This document shows, in pieces, positions 1 to 9,119 of a stretch of DNA of 64,000 bases. This DNA is from Microbacterium flavum (GTDB lineage Bacteria > Actinomycetota > Actinomycetes > Actinomycetales > Microbacteriaceae): NCBI RefSeq assembly GCF_018717645.1, contig NZ_JAFLHG010000015.1, forward strand, positions 1-64,000. The letters are read 5' to 3'. Numbering within the stretch: position 1 is the stretch's first letter; each line of letters opens with the position of its first letter. The notes beneath the pieces are model-generated. The model worked only from the letters and a program-made list of their open reading frames with translations. It searched no databases and was not told the origin of the DNA. Both the position numbers and the translations under genes were made by a program.

Positions 1-278
1 GCTGCGACCGGTGCGGGAACGGGCTCCGGCGCGGCCTCTGCCTGCGCAGCGGCGCGCGCCGCGCGGCGGCTCGGCGGGGCTGCGTCCTGTGCCGGCGCGG
101 ACGGAACGGCGCCCGCTGCATCCGACGCCGCGGGCGTGGCCTGCTCCTCGGAGGGCGAGACGCTCGTGGCCGAACCGCTCGTCGTCGAGCGGGTCTCGCG
201 AGCCGCACGGGACGCGGCGGTCGGGAGGTTTCGGAAGAGGTCCGCGAACGGGTCGTCGTTCGACGGGGTTTCGGGCAT
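1..278 (-). CDS. mltG: Endolytic murein transglycosylase MltG, N-terminal part (cut by window edge)
   Basis: Only the first 92 codons are present; the gene runs off the left edge. The readable part starts MPETPSNDDPFADLFRNLP and continues as a disordered Ala/Pro/Ser/Arg-rich cytoplasmic segment, as expected ahead of the single membrane helix and YceG catalytic domain of actinobacterial MltG. The catalytic domain is not visible, so identity rests on this N-terminus and on context: alaS-ruvX-mltG is the usual actinobacterial order. The ATG shares one base with the ruvX stop codon (TGATG), implying translational coupling. MltG cleaves nascent peptidoglycan strands at the membrane. Confidence 0.72.
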   Translation of the reverse strand, partial: MPETPSNDDPFADLFRNLPTAASRAARETRSTTSGSATSVSPSEEQATPAASDAAGAVPSAPAQDAAPPSRRAARAAAQAEAAPEPVPAPVA

Positions 279-751
279 CAGGGGTTCTCCAGCGATCCGG
301 GAAGCAGAGCTCCGGTCGGGGTGCCGGTGCTCTTCTCGACGTCGATGGCCTGCTGGAGCAGCACGACCGCGGCGACTTGGTCGACAATCCTACGAGAAGA
401 TTTCTGGGATCGCCCGGCTTCCCGCAATGCGGCATGGGCGGAGACCGTGCTGAGGCGCTCGTCGACGAGGCGGACCGGAAGGGCGGTGACCTCTGCCAGA
501 CCGGCCGCGAACGCGCGCGCGTCCGCCGTGGAGGCCGTCTCGCCACCGGACAGGCTCACGGGGAGACCGACGAGCACCTCGAACGCGTCGTGCTCGCGCG
601 CGAGCGCGGCGATCCGGGTCAGGGACGCGTCGTCGCGGGGCACGGTCTCGACGGGAACGGCGAGGAGCCCGTCACGGTCGCACCGCGCGACACCGACGCG
701 GGCCTTGCCCACATCGACGCCGAGTCGCACGCCACGGCGGAAACCGCTCAC
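278..751 (-). CDS. ruvX: Putative pre-16S rRNA nuclease RuvX/YqgF
   Basis: A 157-residue protein with the RNase H-like fold of the YqgF family. It begins with the metal-binding strand GVRLGVDVGKARVGVA, has the conserved VGLPVSLSG segment near residue 60 and the VRLVDERLST motif in the second half, and matches the usual family length. YqgF proteins take part in 16S rRNA 5'-end maturation and have also been proposed as Holliday-junction resolvases. It overlaps the end of alaS by 4 bases and leads directly into mltG, so the three are very probably one transcript. Confidence 0.93.
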   Translation of the reverse strand: MSGFRRGVRLGVDVGKARVGVARCDRDGLLAVPVETVPRDDASLTRIAALAREHDAFEVLVGLPVSLSGGETASTADARAFAAGLAEVTALPVRLVDERLSTVSAHAALREAGRSQKSSRRIVDQVAAVVLLQQAIDVEKSTGTPTGALLPGSLENP

Positions 752-3411
752 GCGACCGCCGACTCCAGCGCGCTCCGGACGGCGCCGAGCGCCGCCGGCA
801 GCGCCGCGGCGTCCGTCCCGCCGCCCTGGGCGACGTCGTCGCGACCGCCTCCTCCGCCGCCGAGGGCGGCGGCGGCAGCCTTCGCGAGGGCGCCTGCCTT
901 CGCACCGGCGGCGCGGGCGACCTCATCCGTCGCGACGATGACCACCGGCCGCCCGGACACCTCGGCGCCGAGAGCGACCACCGCGCCGGCTCCGACGCGC
1001 TCGCGTACCTGCAGAGCGAGCGAGCGGACGTCATCACCGGATGCCGCCGTCCCGATCGACTCGGCGACCACGCGGAACGCGCCCGAGGCGACAGCGGAGC
1101 CGGCCAGGGCGGGGATGCGCCCCTCGAGGGCCTTGGCCTCGAACTGCGCGATGCGCTTCTCGGCGGAGCGCAAGCTGGCGGAGAGCTCGGCGATCTTCGC
1201 CGCGAGCTGGTCCTTCGGCGTCTTCAGCGAGCTGGTGAGCTGAGAGACGATGGCGCGCTCGGCTGCGAGCTCACGGAACGCATCGAGGCCGACGAGCGCC
1301 TCGACGCGGCGGTTCGACGCGCCGACCGAAGACTCGCCCACGAGGTTGATGAGGCCCACCTCGGCGCTGGAGCCGACATGCGTCCCGCCGCAGAGCTCGC
1401 GCGACCACGGCCCGCCGATGTCGACCATCCGCACGGTCTCGCCGTACTTCTCGCCGAACAGCGCCATGGCGCCGGCCGCCTTCGCGTCGTCGAGCGACAT
1501 CACCCGCGTCGTCACCTCGAGGTTGTCGCGCACGGCGTTGTTGGCGATCTCCTCGATCTCGGTCTTCGTGGCATCCGACAGCGCCTGGTTCCACGCGAAG
1601 TCGAACCGCAGGTATCCGGCGCGGTTCAGCGAGCCCGCCTGCGTGGCCGAACGACCGAGCGTGTCGCGGAGCGCGGCGTGCACGAGGTGGGTGGCGGAGT
1701 GGGCCTGCTGCGCGGAGCGACGGTTCTGCGCATCCACGACGCTCGTGGCCGGCTGGTCGACGCCCACCTCCCCGCTGGTCACCTCGACGGTGTGGCTGAC
1801 GAGGCCCGGCACGGGGCGCTGCACATCGAGCACCTCCAGCTCGTATCCCGGGCCCACGATGATGCCCTTGTCGGCCACCTGCCCACCGCTCTCGGCGTAC
1901 AGCGCCGTCTCGGCGAGGATGATCTCGACGATCTGACCGGCTCCGGCGCGCGGGACCGCGACACCGTCCGCGAGGATGCCGAGGACCGTGGACTCCGTCT
2001 CCAGGTCCGTGTAGCCGGTGAAGACGGTCTCACCCTTGGCGCGCAGGTCGCGGTACACGCTCGTGTCGGCGAGCTGGCGCTTGCGGGAGCGGGCGTCGGC
2101 CTTCGCGCGAGCGCGCTGCTCGTGCATGAGCGTGTCGAACGCGTCGCGGTCGACCGTCAGGCCCGCCTCCTCGACGATCTCCATCGTGAGATCGATCGGG
2201 AAGCCGTAGGTGTCGTGCAGGAGGAACGCCTCGGCGCCGCCGATCCGCTCGCCGCCCGCGGCCTTGGTCGCCGCGATCGACGCGTCGAGGTTCTCGGAGC
2301 CCGCCGCGAGCGTGCGCAGGAACGTCGCCTCCTCGGCGAGGGCGTACTGCGCGAGTCGCTCGTAGTCCTCGCCGACGATCGGATACGCGTCCTTCATCGC
2401 GTCGCGCGACGCGGCGAACAGCGCGGCGAACGTAGGACCGTCGACGCCGAGCAGGCGCATCGCGCGGATGACGCGACGCATGAGGCGGCGCAGGATGTAG
2501 CCGCGGCCCTCGTTGGAGGGGGTGACTCCATCGCTCAGAAGCATGAGCGAGGAGCGCACGTGGTCGGCGACGACGCGGAACCGGACGTCGTCCTCGTGAT
2601 CCGCCCCGTAGGTCTTGCCGCTGAGGGCGACCGCGACATCGAGCACCGGACGAACCTGGTCGGTCTCGTACATGTTGTCGACGCCCTGCTTGATGAACGC
2701 GATCCGCTCGAGCCCCATGCCGGTGTCGATGTTCTTGTTCGGCAGCTCGCCGACGATGTCGAAGTCGTACTTCGAGGTGACGTTCGTGATCTCATACTGC
2801 ATGAACACGAGGTTCCAGATCTCGACGTAACGGTCGTCGTCCGTCGCCGGTCCCCCGTCGATGCCGTAGGCGGGCCCGCGGTCGAAGAAGATCTCCGAGC
2901 AGGGACCGGCGGGGCCCGGGAGGCCGGTCGACCAGTAGTTCGTGTCCTTGCCGAGGCGCTGGATGCGCTCCTCGGGCAGGTCGGTGAGGCGCAGCCAGAG
3001 GTCGTGGGCCTCGTCGTCCTCCTCGTAGACGGTGACCCACAGGTCCTTCGCGTCGAAGCCGAGCCCACCGTCGGCCTCGGGGCTCGTCAGCAGATCCCAC
3101 GCGTAGCGGATCGCGCCCTCTTTGAAGTAGTCGCCGAAGGACCAGTTGCCGAGCATCTGGAAGAAGGTGCCGTGGCGCGGCGTCTTGCCGACCTCTTCGA
3201 TGTCGTTCGTGCGGATGCACTTCTGGTTGTCCGCGGCCCGCTTGTAGGGCGCAGGGACGTCGCCGGAGAGGTACGGGATGAAGGGGACCATGCCCGCGAC
3301 GGTGAACAACAGGGCGGGGTCGTCGGTCACGAGCGAGGCGGACGGCACGATCGTGTGCCCGTTCTTCTCGAAGTAGTCCAGGTAGCGCTGGGCGATCTCT
3401 GCAGTCTTCAT
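748..3411 (-). CDS. alaS: Alanine--tRNA ligase
   Basis: Full-length 887-residue class II synthetase that charges tRNA-Ala in the cytoplasm. The N-terminal catalytic core starts MKTAEIAQRYLDYFEKNGH and carries the CIRTNDIEEVGKTPRHGTFF motif region. The editing domain shows the zinc-binding HSATHLVHA and ELCGGTHV motifs, and the C-terminal C-Ala/DHHA1 region ends in the usual glycine-rich stretch (GGGGGGRDDVAQGGG). It overlaps ruvX by 4 bases. A small membrane-protein gene lies 62 bp upstream on the same strand and may share its promoter. Nothing looks unusual in the sequence. Confidence 0.98.
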   Translation of the reverse strand: MKTAEIAQRYLDYFEKNGHTIVPSASLVTDDPALLFTVAGMVPFIPYLSGDVPAPYKRAADNQKCIRTNDIEEVGKTPRHGTFFQMLGNWSFGDYFKEGAIRYAWDLLTSPEADGGLGFDAKDLWVTVYEEDDEAHDLWLRLTDLPEERIQRLGKDTNYWSTGLPGPAGPCSEIFFDRGPAYGIDGGPATDDDRYVEIWNLVFMQYEITNVTSKYDFDIVGELPNKNIDTGMGLERIAFIKQGVDNMYETDQVRPVLDVAVALSGKTYGADHEDDVRFRVVADHVRSSLMLLSDGVTPSNEGRGYILRRLMRRVIRAMRLLGVDGPTFAALFAASRDAMKDAYPIVGEDYERLAQYALAEEATFLRTLAAGSENLDASIAATKAAGGERIGGAEAFLLHDTYGFPIDLTMEIVEEAGLTVDRDAFDTLMHEQRARAKADARSRKRQLADTSVYRDLRAKGETVFTGYTDLETESTVLGILADGVAVPRAGAGQIVEIILAETALYAESGGQVADKGIIVGPGYELEVLDVQRPVPGLVSHTVEVTSGEVGVDQPATSVVDAQNRRSAQQAHSATHLVHAALRDTLGRSATQAGSLNRAGYLRFDFAWNQALSDATKTEIEEIANNAVRDNLEVTTRVMSLDDAKAAGAMALFGEKYGETVRMVDIGGPWSRELCGGTHVGSSAEVGLINLVGESSVGASNRRVEALVGLDAFRELAAERAIVSQLTSSLKTPKDQLAAKIAELSASLRSAEKRIAQFEAKALEGRIPALAGSAVASGAFRVVAESIGTAASGDDVRSLALQVRERVGAGAVVALGAEVSGRPVVIVATDEVARAAGAKAGALAKAAAAALGGGGGGRDDVAQGGGTDAAALPAALGAVRSALESAVA

Positions 3412-3473
3412 GCGTGGGTGTCCTCGGGCAGGAGCATGCGCCGCCCGGGACGGGCGGGAGCGTGCCGGATGGG

Positions 3474-3800
3474 TCAGTCGGCGATCTTCGCAGCGGTGTT
3501 CTTCACCGCGTCGACGGCATCGGATGCCGTGTCCTTCGCAGTGTCGACGGCGGCGGCTGCGGCATCCTTGGCCGCACCCAGGGCGCCTGCGGCGGCGTCC
3601 TTCACGTCCGCGGCGATGCCGTCGATCTTCGCCTCCTGCGCGCGGTAGGCGTCCCCGATGCGATCGGTGAACTCGCCGATGCGCGCGTCGACCTCGGCGA
3701 GCACCTCGTGCCCGCGGGGATCCTTGTTGACCAGGTGGGCGGCGACGAATCCACCGGCGAGACCCAGGACGAACCAGACGACGTTCTTCATGCGCTCCAT
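3474..3800 (-). CDS. Small membrane-anchored protein with Ala/Lys-rich helical tail
   Basis: A 108-residue protein of unknown function. One hydrophobic segment near the N-terminus (NVVWFVLGLAGGFVAAHLV) is followed by a charged region and a long Ala/Asp/Lys-rich tail with repeated DAA/DTAK elements, probably a continuous amphipathic helix or coiled coil. The start could be ATG at 3800 or the second ATG at 3791; the latter is preceded by a GGAG only 3 bases away, so the choice is open. It lies between the rpsD terminator and alaS and probably begins the alaS-ruvX-mltG transcript. Comparable small proteins are common before alaS in this family, but I know of no assigned role. Confidence 0.75.
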   Translation of the reverse strand: MERMKNVVWFVLGLAGGFVAAHLVNKDPRGHEVLAEVDARIGEFTDRIGDAYRAQEAKIDGIAADVKDAAAGALGAAKDAAAAAVDTAKDTASDAVDAVKNTAAKIAD

Positions 3801-3813
3801 GTTAGGCGCAAAC

Positions 3814-3850
3814 GACGAAGGGCGCCGGGGATGACCCGGCGCCCTTCGTC
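3814..3850 (-). terminator. Rho-independent-type terminator after rpsD
   Basis: A perfect 16-bp inverted repeat (arms 3814-3829 and 3835-3850, GACGAAGGGCGCCGGG and complement) with a 5-base loop lies directly after the rpsD stop codon. It separates rpsD from the downstream small membrane protein and alaS. A strong U-tract is missing, as is common in actinobacteria. Confidence 0.85.
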
Positions 3851-3886
3851 CACCGCTGAGCGATGCCCCGCGGTGTGTACGCGGTA

Positions 3887-4516
3887 TCAGCGAGCGGCGT
3901 AGTACTCGACGACGAGCTGCACATCACACGTGACGGGCACCTCTGCGCGCTTCGGGCGACGCGCGAGCTTCGCCTGGAGCTTGTCGAGCTCGACCTCGAG
4001 GTAGCCCGGAACCGGGGGCAGAACCTCGGCGTGACCACCGGCGGCCGCGACCTGGAAGGGCTCGAGGCCCTCGCTCTTGGCCTTGACGTGGATGGTCTGA
4101 CCCGGCTTCACGCGGAAGGACGGGCGGTCGACGAGCTGGCCGTCGACGAGGATGTGACGGTGCACGACGAGCTGGCGCGCCTGCGCCGTGGTGCGGGCGA
4201 AGCCGGAGCGCACGACGAGCGCGTCGAGGCGCATCTCGAGCAGCTCGACGAGGTTCTCACCGGTCAGGCCGTCCTTGCGACGGGCCTCGTTGAAGGTGTT
4301 GCGCATCTGCTTCTCGCGGATGCCGTACTGCTCGCGCAGACGCTGCTTCTCGCGGAGGCGGACCGCGAAGTCGCTGTCCTGCTTGCGCTTGGTGCGGCCG
4401 TGCTCGCCGGGAGCGTAGGGACGCTTCTCGAGGTAGCGGGCGGCCTTGGGGGTGAGGGCGATGCCGAGTGCGCGCGAGAGGCGCACCTTCCGGCGGTCCT
4501 GGGACTTCGTTGCCAC
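3887..4516 (-). CDS. rpsD: 30S ribosomal protein S4
   Basis: A 209-residue protein matching S4 over its whole length. The N-terminal KSQDRRKVRLSRALGIALT segment is followed by the S4 RNA-binding domain with MRLDALVVRSGFARTTAQAR and the VHRHILVDG motif around residues 95-150. S4 binds 16S rRNA early in small-subunit assembly. The start is GTG with AAGGAG about 6 bases upstream. It is a single-gene unit, closed downstream by a strong hairpin and separated upstream by 157 bp from the TPR-NUDIX gene. The usual zinc-binding cysteines at the N-terminus are absent, so this is a cysteine-free (C-minus) S4. Confidence 0.98.
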   Translation of the reverse strand: MATKSQDRRKVRLSRALGIALTPKAARYLEKRPYAPGEHGRTKRKQDSDFAVRLREKQRLREQYGIREKQMRNTFNEARRKDGLTGENLVELLEMRLDALVVRSGFARTTAQARQLVVHRHILVDGQLVDRPSFRVKPGQTIHVKAKSEGLEPFQVAAAGGHAEVLPPVPGYLEVELDKLQAKLARRPKRAEVPVTCDVQLVVEYYAAR

Positions 4517-4673
4517 GAAGATCTCCTTCTGGTGACGCGGTCGTGTCTGTCACGACTCGCGGACGTATCTCCCACTCCACGCCCTGCTCGGACTGCACGC
4601 CGGGGCACGCCGAGAGGTCTTGATCAGAGGAAGGGGATGCCCGAAAACTCCTGTTTCGAGCCGGTCCAGCCTA

Positions 4674-5561
4674 TCAGACGGCCAGTTCCAGGCATCCCAC
4701 CGGGTAGAACGGTGCCGGGAGTGCGTCGAGCGGGTACCAGCCGACGGTCGTGTCAGAGTCCAGCACCGGCAGGCGCGCGTCGTGGGGCAGGTCCTCTAGA
4801 GCGGCGCAGCGGATGCCGTAGGCGTAGACGATCTCGTGCCCGCGCCGCCCCTGCGCGTCGAAGATGTTCTCGGTGACGCCCAGCAGATCCGCCTCGTCGA
4901 GAGTGACGCCGAGCTCCTCAGCGAATTCACGACGGATCGCCGCGTCGGCATGCTCACCGAACTCGACCCCGCCGCCGGGCGCCCGCAGGAAGCGGTGCGC
5001 GCCATCCGCACTGACGTATTCCTCCGCAAGCACCCAGCCGTCATGGACGAGAAGCCCCACGGCGATCACGCGAATGCGATGGGAGTTCTCGAGCTCGCCC
5101 GCGTACGCGCCGATCGCACGTTGGTACCGCGGCAGGTGAGGTGCGAGTGTCTGCAGGGCGGTGCGCAGCGCGGCGGCGGGTTTCGCGTCGCTGAAGAGCG
5201 CGAGCGCGAGGAAGGCGCGCGCCGATTCGGCGAGCGGATCCGTGCCCGGCACGCCCTGCAGCAGGGCGATGGCTCCCGAGGCATCCCCGACATTGCGCAG
5301 CGTGCTGGCGAGCTGAATCGTCGCCTGCGTGCGGAGTGAGTCGTCGAGCCCGTTCGCGAGCGCGTCGCGGTAGAGCGGGATCGCGTCGTGCTCTTCCCCG
5401 AGCGAGTCGTGCAACGACCCGCGTTCGTAGGAGGCACGCGCGTCGTCGCAGCCGCGCTCGCTGAGGATCGCCTCGAGATCGGCGTGCATCTGCGCGGGTT
5501 CGCGATCGTTCCACTGGTCCCAGTAGTCGTTCATGCGCGCATCGAAGTCGTCAGAGGTCAC
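4674..5561 (-). CDS. Fusion protein: N-terminal TPR domain plus C-terminal NUDIX hydrolase
   Basis: A 295-residue protein with two parts. Residues ~1-145 are helical repeats of the TPR_5 type (SYERGSLHDSLGEEHDAIPL, followed by two further helix pairs). Residues ~160-295 form a NUDIX domain with an intact Nudix box: GGGVEFGEHADAAIRREFAEELGV fits GX5EX7REUXEEXGU. NUDIX enzymes cleave nucleoside diphosphates linked to another moiety; the substrate here is unknown. The start is GTG. The gene begins 6 bases after the rarA stop on the same strand, so the two are probably co-transcribed. The TPR part suggests that the hydrolase is recruited to a partner protein. Confidence 0.85.
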   Translation of the reverse strand: MTSDDFDARMNDYWDQWNDREPAQMHADLEAILSERGCDDARASYERGSLHDSLGEEHDAIPLYRDALANGLDDSLRTQATIQLASTLRNVGDASGAIALLQGVPGTDPLAESARAFLALALFSDAKPAAALRTALQTLAPHLPRYQRAIGAYAGELENSHRIRVIAVGLLVHDGWVLAEEYVSADGAHRFLRAPGGGVEFGEHADAAIRREFAEELGVTLDEADLLGVTENIFDAQGRRGHEIVYAYGIRCAALEDLPHDARLPVLDSDTTVGWYPLDALPAPFYPVGCLELAV

Positions 5562-5567
5562 TGCCCG

Positions 5568-6878
5568 TCACTCCCCCAGGATCTTTCGGATCTTCTCCAC
5601 CCGCGCCGCGATGTCGCGCTCGAGGCCCCGGCCGGTCGGCTCGTAGTATCGCCGACCGCGCAGCTCGTCGGGGAGGTATTGCTGCGTCGCCACGCCGACC
5701 TCGAGGTCGTGCGGGTAGACGTAACCCTTCCCATGGCCGAGGCGCTTCGCCCCGGGATAGTGCGCATCGCGTAAGTGGGTGGGCACCCGCCCGAAACCGC
5801 CGGCACGGACGTCGGAGATGGCCTTGTCGATCGCGAGGTAGGCGGCATTCGATTTCGCCGTCGACGCGAGGTAGGCGGTCGCCTCGGCGAGGGGGATCCG
5901 CCCTTCGGGCATCCCGATGAAGGCGACCGCGTCGGCGGCGGCGACCGCGATGACGAGCGCCTGCGGGTCGGCGAGGCCGATGTCCTCGGATGCGGAGATG
6001 ACGAGCCGCCGCGCGATGAAACGGGGGTCCTCGCCCGCCTCGATCATGCGCGCGAGGTAGTGGATCGAGGCATCCACGTCCGACCCGCGGATCGACTTGA
6101 TGAACGCGCTGATGACGTCGTAGTGCTCATCGCCCTGCCGGTCGTAGCGCAGGAGCGCCCGGTCGACCGCCTGCTCGACGTGTTCGGGAGTGACCGTGCC
6201 CGCTTCCCCGGCGACAGCGGCGGCAGCCTCGAGAGAGGTGAGCGCGCGCCGGGCATCTCCCGAGGCGAGCTGCACGAGCGCCGTGCGAGCCTCGGGTGAG
6301 AGCTCGACACTCCCGTCGAGCCCGCGCGGATCGCTCACGGCGCGGTCGATGAGGGCGCCGAGGTCCTCGTCGGTCAGCGGCTTCAGCGTCAGCAGCAGTG
6401 AGCGCGAGAGCAGCGGCGAGATCACCGAGAACGACGGGTTCTCCGTCGTCGCGGCGATGAGGATCACCCACCCGTTCTCGACGCCCGGCAGCAGGGCATC
6501 CTGCTGGGCCTTCGTGAAGCGGTGGATCTCGTCGAGGAAGAGGATCGTCGACGCGCCGTACAGATCGCGCTGGTTCAGCGCGTCCTGCATCACCTCCCGC
6601 ACGTCCTTCACCCCCGCCGTCACGGCGGACAGCTCGACGAATCGACGGCCCGACGTCCGAGCGATCGCCTGCGCGAGGGTCGTCTTGCCCGTGCCGGGCG
6701 GACCCCACAGGATCACCGAGACGGCGCCGGGTGCGCTCTGGCCCGCATCGGCGAGGGCGACGAGCGGCGATCCCGGCCGCAGGAGGTGGCCCTGACCCGC
6801 CACCTCGTCCAGCGATGTGGGTCGCATCCGCACCGCCAGAGGGGTCTGACCCTGGAAGAGCGCGGATGCCGTGGACAT
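5568..6878 (-). CDS. rarA: Replication-associated recombination protein A (AAA+ ATPase, MgsA family)
   Basis: A 436-residue clamp-loader-like AAA+ ATPase acting at stalled replication forks. The protein starts [20 protein letters not shown], with the [15 protein letters not shown] motif typical of RarA/WRNIP1. It carries Walker [12 protein letters not shown] near residue 60, Walker [11 protein letters not shown], and sensor 1 ATTENPSF. The C-terminal tetramerisation part contains the conserved [16 protein letters not shown] and [15 protein letters not shown]. Length and motifs are as expected. It is followed closely by the TPR-NUDIX gene and diverges from the small membrane-protein gene at 6994. 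Confidence 0.97.
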   Translation of the reverse strand: MSTASALFQGQTPLAVRMRPTSLDEVAGQGHLLRPGSPLVALADAGQSAPGAVSVILWGPPGTGKTTLAQAIARTSGRRFVELSAVTAGVKDVREVMQDALNQRDLYGASTILFLDEIHRFTKAQQDALLPGVENGWVILIAATTENPSFSVISPLLSRSLLLTLKPLTDEDLGALIDRAVSDPRGLDGSVELSPEARTALVQLASGDARRALTSLEAAAAVAGEAGTVTPEHVEQAVDRALLRYDRQGDEHYDVISAFIKSIRGSDVDASIHYLARMIEAGEDPRFIARRLVISASEDIGLADPQALVIAVAAADAVAFIGMPEGRIPLAEATAYLASTAKSNAAYLAIDKAISDVRAGGFGRVPTHLRDAHYPGAKRLGHGKGYVYPHDLEVGVATQQYLPDELRGRRYYEPTGRGLERDIAARVEKIRKILGE

Positions 6879-6947
6879 CCGTCCAGGCTAGTCGCCGGTC
6901 CCGACACGACGGCCGTCCGCGCGCCGGGGCCGATCGCCTCACCGCGT

Positions 6948-6953
6948 TAGGAT
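6948..6953 (+). promoter_or_regulatory. Probable -10 element (TAGGAT)
   Basis: TAGGAT matches the actinobacterial TANNNT -10 consensus. It lies 40 bases ahead of the GTG at 6994, giving a predicted 5' leader of about 33 bases that contains the AGGGAGG ribosome-binding site. Confidence 0.45.
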
Positions 6954-6993
6954 GCCTGAGGCCCGGCCCACCGGGAAGGCAAGGGAGGTCCCC

Positions 6994-7326
6994 GTGGCGA
7001 CGGGTGCAGGAAAGAAGCAATCGCGCGAGGAGAAGGAGCGTGCGCGCGTCTACCAGGCGCGCCAGGAGTTCCACGACGGCCTGATCGCGCGGCGTCGACG
7101 CGACAACGTCATCGCGGGCGTCGCGGGCGGGCTCCTCATCCTCGCCATCGTGGGCGCGCAGGTCGCCTACGTCACCGTTGGGCCCGGCACCCCCGTGCCC
7201 TCCCCCACTGCGACATCCACCCCCACGCCGGAGGAGACCCTGCCGGGAGCTCCCCAGCCGACGGAGGCGCCTGCTCCGCAGGAGAGCGCCCCTGCCGCGA
7301 CACCCGAGCCGACGACCGCTCCCTGA
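6994..7326 (+). CDS. Single-pass membrane protein with Pro/Thr-rich tail, unknown function
   Basis: A 110-residue protein starting at GTG 6994, chosen because AGGGAGG lies 5-10 bases upstream; an ATG at 6952 in the same frame has no ribosome-binding site. The N-terminal ~45 residues are highly charged (KKQSREEKERARVYQARQEF). They are followed by one membrane helix (IAGVAGGLLILAIVGAQVAYV) and a Pro/Thr/Ala/Glu-rich tail resembling an extracytoplasmic linker with no folded domain. The gene lies ahead of the DUF349 gene, and conserved homologues with this layout are familiar in Microbacteriaceae, but no function is known to me. Confidence 0.75.
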   Translation: MATGAGKKQSREEKERARVYQARQEFHDGLIARRRRDNVIAGVAGGLLILAIVGAQVAYVTVGPGTPVPSPTATSTPTPEETLPGAPQPTEAPAPQESAPAATPEPTTAP

Positions 7327-7431
7327 TCCCGCCCACCCGGAGCCTGCCCACCTGTCCGCGGCGCGCGTGCCGTATAGGCTGTGAGCCGACCGAAACCCCC
7401 ATGCGGCGTGCGCCGCGACGAGGTGCTACCC

Positions 7432-8994
7432 GTGACTGACGCCATCGAATCCTCGAACGACGAGACCCCCGAGGTCCCGACCGCCGAGGTCCCGACCGCC
7501 GAGACAGAGACCGCTGCGACGGAAGCCGAGGCCATCACGCCTCCTGCCGAGCCCCACGCGATCGACGAGACCGCCGCCACCGAGCCCGACGCCGCGGAGC
7601 CTGCCGACTCCGCCGCGGAGGCGACCCCCGCAGAAGGGGTCGCCGACGACGACGCGACGGACGCGACGCCGGCACCGGCTCCCGCGGCGCCTGTCCCCAC
7701 CCCGTCGCGCATCCCGATGCCCCGCCCGCCGGCGGCGCGTCCGGCCACCGCGCCCGTGGCGGCCGCCCCCGCGGAATCGTTCGGCCGCGTCGAGGACGAC
7801 GGCACCGTATCCGTCCGTGAGGGCGCCGAGTGGCGCGTCGTCGGCCAGTATCCCGATGGCACCCCCGCCGAGGCGCTGGCCTACTTCGAGCGCAAGTTCG
7901 CCGACCTCGCCGGCGAGGTCACCCTCCTCGAGACGCGTCACCGCAGCGGCGGCGCGTCGGCATCCGACCTCCGGTCCACCTCGGCGGCCGTGCGCGAGCG
8001 CGTCGTCGGCGCCGCCGCCGTCGGCGACCTCGCCGCCCTCGTCGCCCGCCTCGACGCGCTGGACGGCACGCTCAGCGAGGCATCCGCCGAGGAGGCGCAG
8101 GCACATCGCGAGGCGCTGGATGCCGCTGTCGCCGAGCGCACCGGACTGGTCGAGCGAATCGAGGCGATCGCGGCGCGCGACCCGAAGTCGATCCAGTGGA
8201 AGCAGACCTCGCAGGAGGTCACCGACCTGTTCGAGCAGTGGCAGAGCCACCAGTCCACCGGCCCTCGTCTGCCCAAGAACACCGGCCAGCAGCTCTGGAA
8301 GCGCTTCCGCGACGCACGTGCGACGCTCGACAAGCACCGCCGCGAGTTCTACGCGGGGCTCGACGAGCAGCACAAGTCCGCTCGCGACGCGAAGAGCCGG
8401 CTCGTCGAGCGGGCCGAGGCGCTCGTCGCCCGCGGCGAGGACGCGATCGGCGACTACCGAGCGCTGCTGGACCAGTGGAAGACCTCCGGGCGTGCGGGCA
8501 AGAAGGCCGACGACGCGCTGTGGGCTCGCTTCAAGGCCGCCGGCGACGCGCTCTACAGCGCACGGTCGGACCGCGAGCACGCCGATGCCGAGGCGTCGAA
8601 GGAGAAGATCGATGCCAAGCGCGCCCTCCTCACCGAGGCGGCCGCCGTGCCCAAGGAGAAGGACAACGGCAAGGCGCGTTCCCTGCTCACCGGCATCCAG
8701 CGTCGCTGGGACGAGATCGGGCGGATCTTCCCCCGCGAGGCCGAGCGCGCACTCGACGACGACCTGCGCAAGATCGAGCAGGGGCTGAAGTCGCGGGAGG
8801 ACGCCGACTGGAAGTCGAACAACCCGGAGACCAAGGCGCGTCAGAACGACATGACGAGCCAGCTGCGGGATGCGATCGCGGGCCTGGAATCCGACTTGGA
8901 GAAGGCGAAGGCCTCGAAGGACAAGGCCGCCATCGCGAAGGCCACCGACGCCCTCGAGGCGCGGAAGGCGTGGCTCTCCGCCCTGGGCGGCTGA
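7432..8994 (+). CDS. DUF349 domain-containing protein
   Basis: About 520 residues if started at GTG 7432, which has GAGGTG 7-12 bases upstream; an upstream in-frame GTG at 7381 would add 17 residues but has no visible ribosome-binding site. Residues ~1-120 are an acidic, Ala/Glu/Thr/Pro-rich disordered region. The rest is a helical array of DUF349 repeats recognisable by recurring tryptophan motifs (IQWKQTSQEVTDLFEQWQSH, LLDQWKTSGRAGKKADDALWARFK, SLLTGIQRRWDEIGRIF). The family is common in actinobacteria and Bacteroidetes; its molecular role is unclear. The gene stands alone between a small membrane protein and an AbiEi-like gene. Confidence 0.9.
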   Translation: MTDAIESSNDETPEVPTAEVPTAETETAATEAEAITPPAEPHAIDETAATEPDAAEPADSAAEATPAEGVADDDATDATPAPAPAAPVPTPSRIPMPRPPAARPATAPVAAAPAESFGRVEDDGTVSVREGAEWRVVGQYPDGTPAEALAYFERKFADLAGEVTLLETRHRSGGASASDLRSTSAAVRERVVGAAAVGDLAALVARLDALDGTLSEASAEEAQAHREALDAAVAERTGLVERIEAIAARDPKSIQWKQTSQEVTDLFEQWQSHQSTGPRLPKNTGQQLWKRFRDARATLDKHRREFYAGLDEQHKSARDAKSRLVERAEALVARGEDAIGDYRALLDQWKTSGRAGKKADDALWARFKAAGDALYSARSDREHADAEASKEKIDAKRALLTEAAAVPKEKDNGKARSLLTGIQRRWDEIGRIFPREAERALDDDLRKIEQGLKSREDADWKSNNPETKARQNDMTSQLRDAIAGLESDLEKAKASKDKAAIAKATDALEARKAWLSALGG

Positions 8995-9119
8995 GCGCGC
9001 AGGCGTCCCCGCCGGCGGGGCGACGGATCGCGCCGTTCCCAAGGGCGCCTCGGGCCCGATCGTCCACAGATCGACCGAGGTGGCCTCTGGGCACCCACGG
9101 GTGATGTCACGATGCGGTC

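Noticed and set aside
1378..3648. A 756-codon plus-strand open frame opposite alaS (and similar long frames at 10160-13369 and 46147-49080)
   Set aside because: They are antisense to clear genes, rich in Arg/Glu/Val and without domains; high G+C makes long open frames opposite real genes.
9007..9020. CCCCGCCGGCGGGG as terminator after the DUF349 gene
   Set aside because: The palindrome has no loop and no T-tract, so a stable RNA hairpin of terminator type is unlikely.
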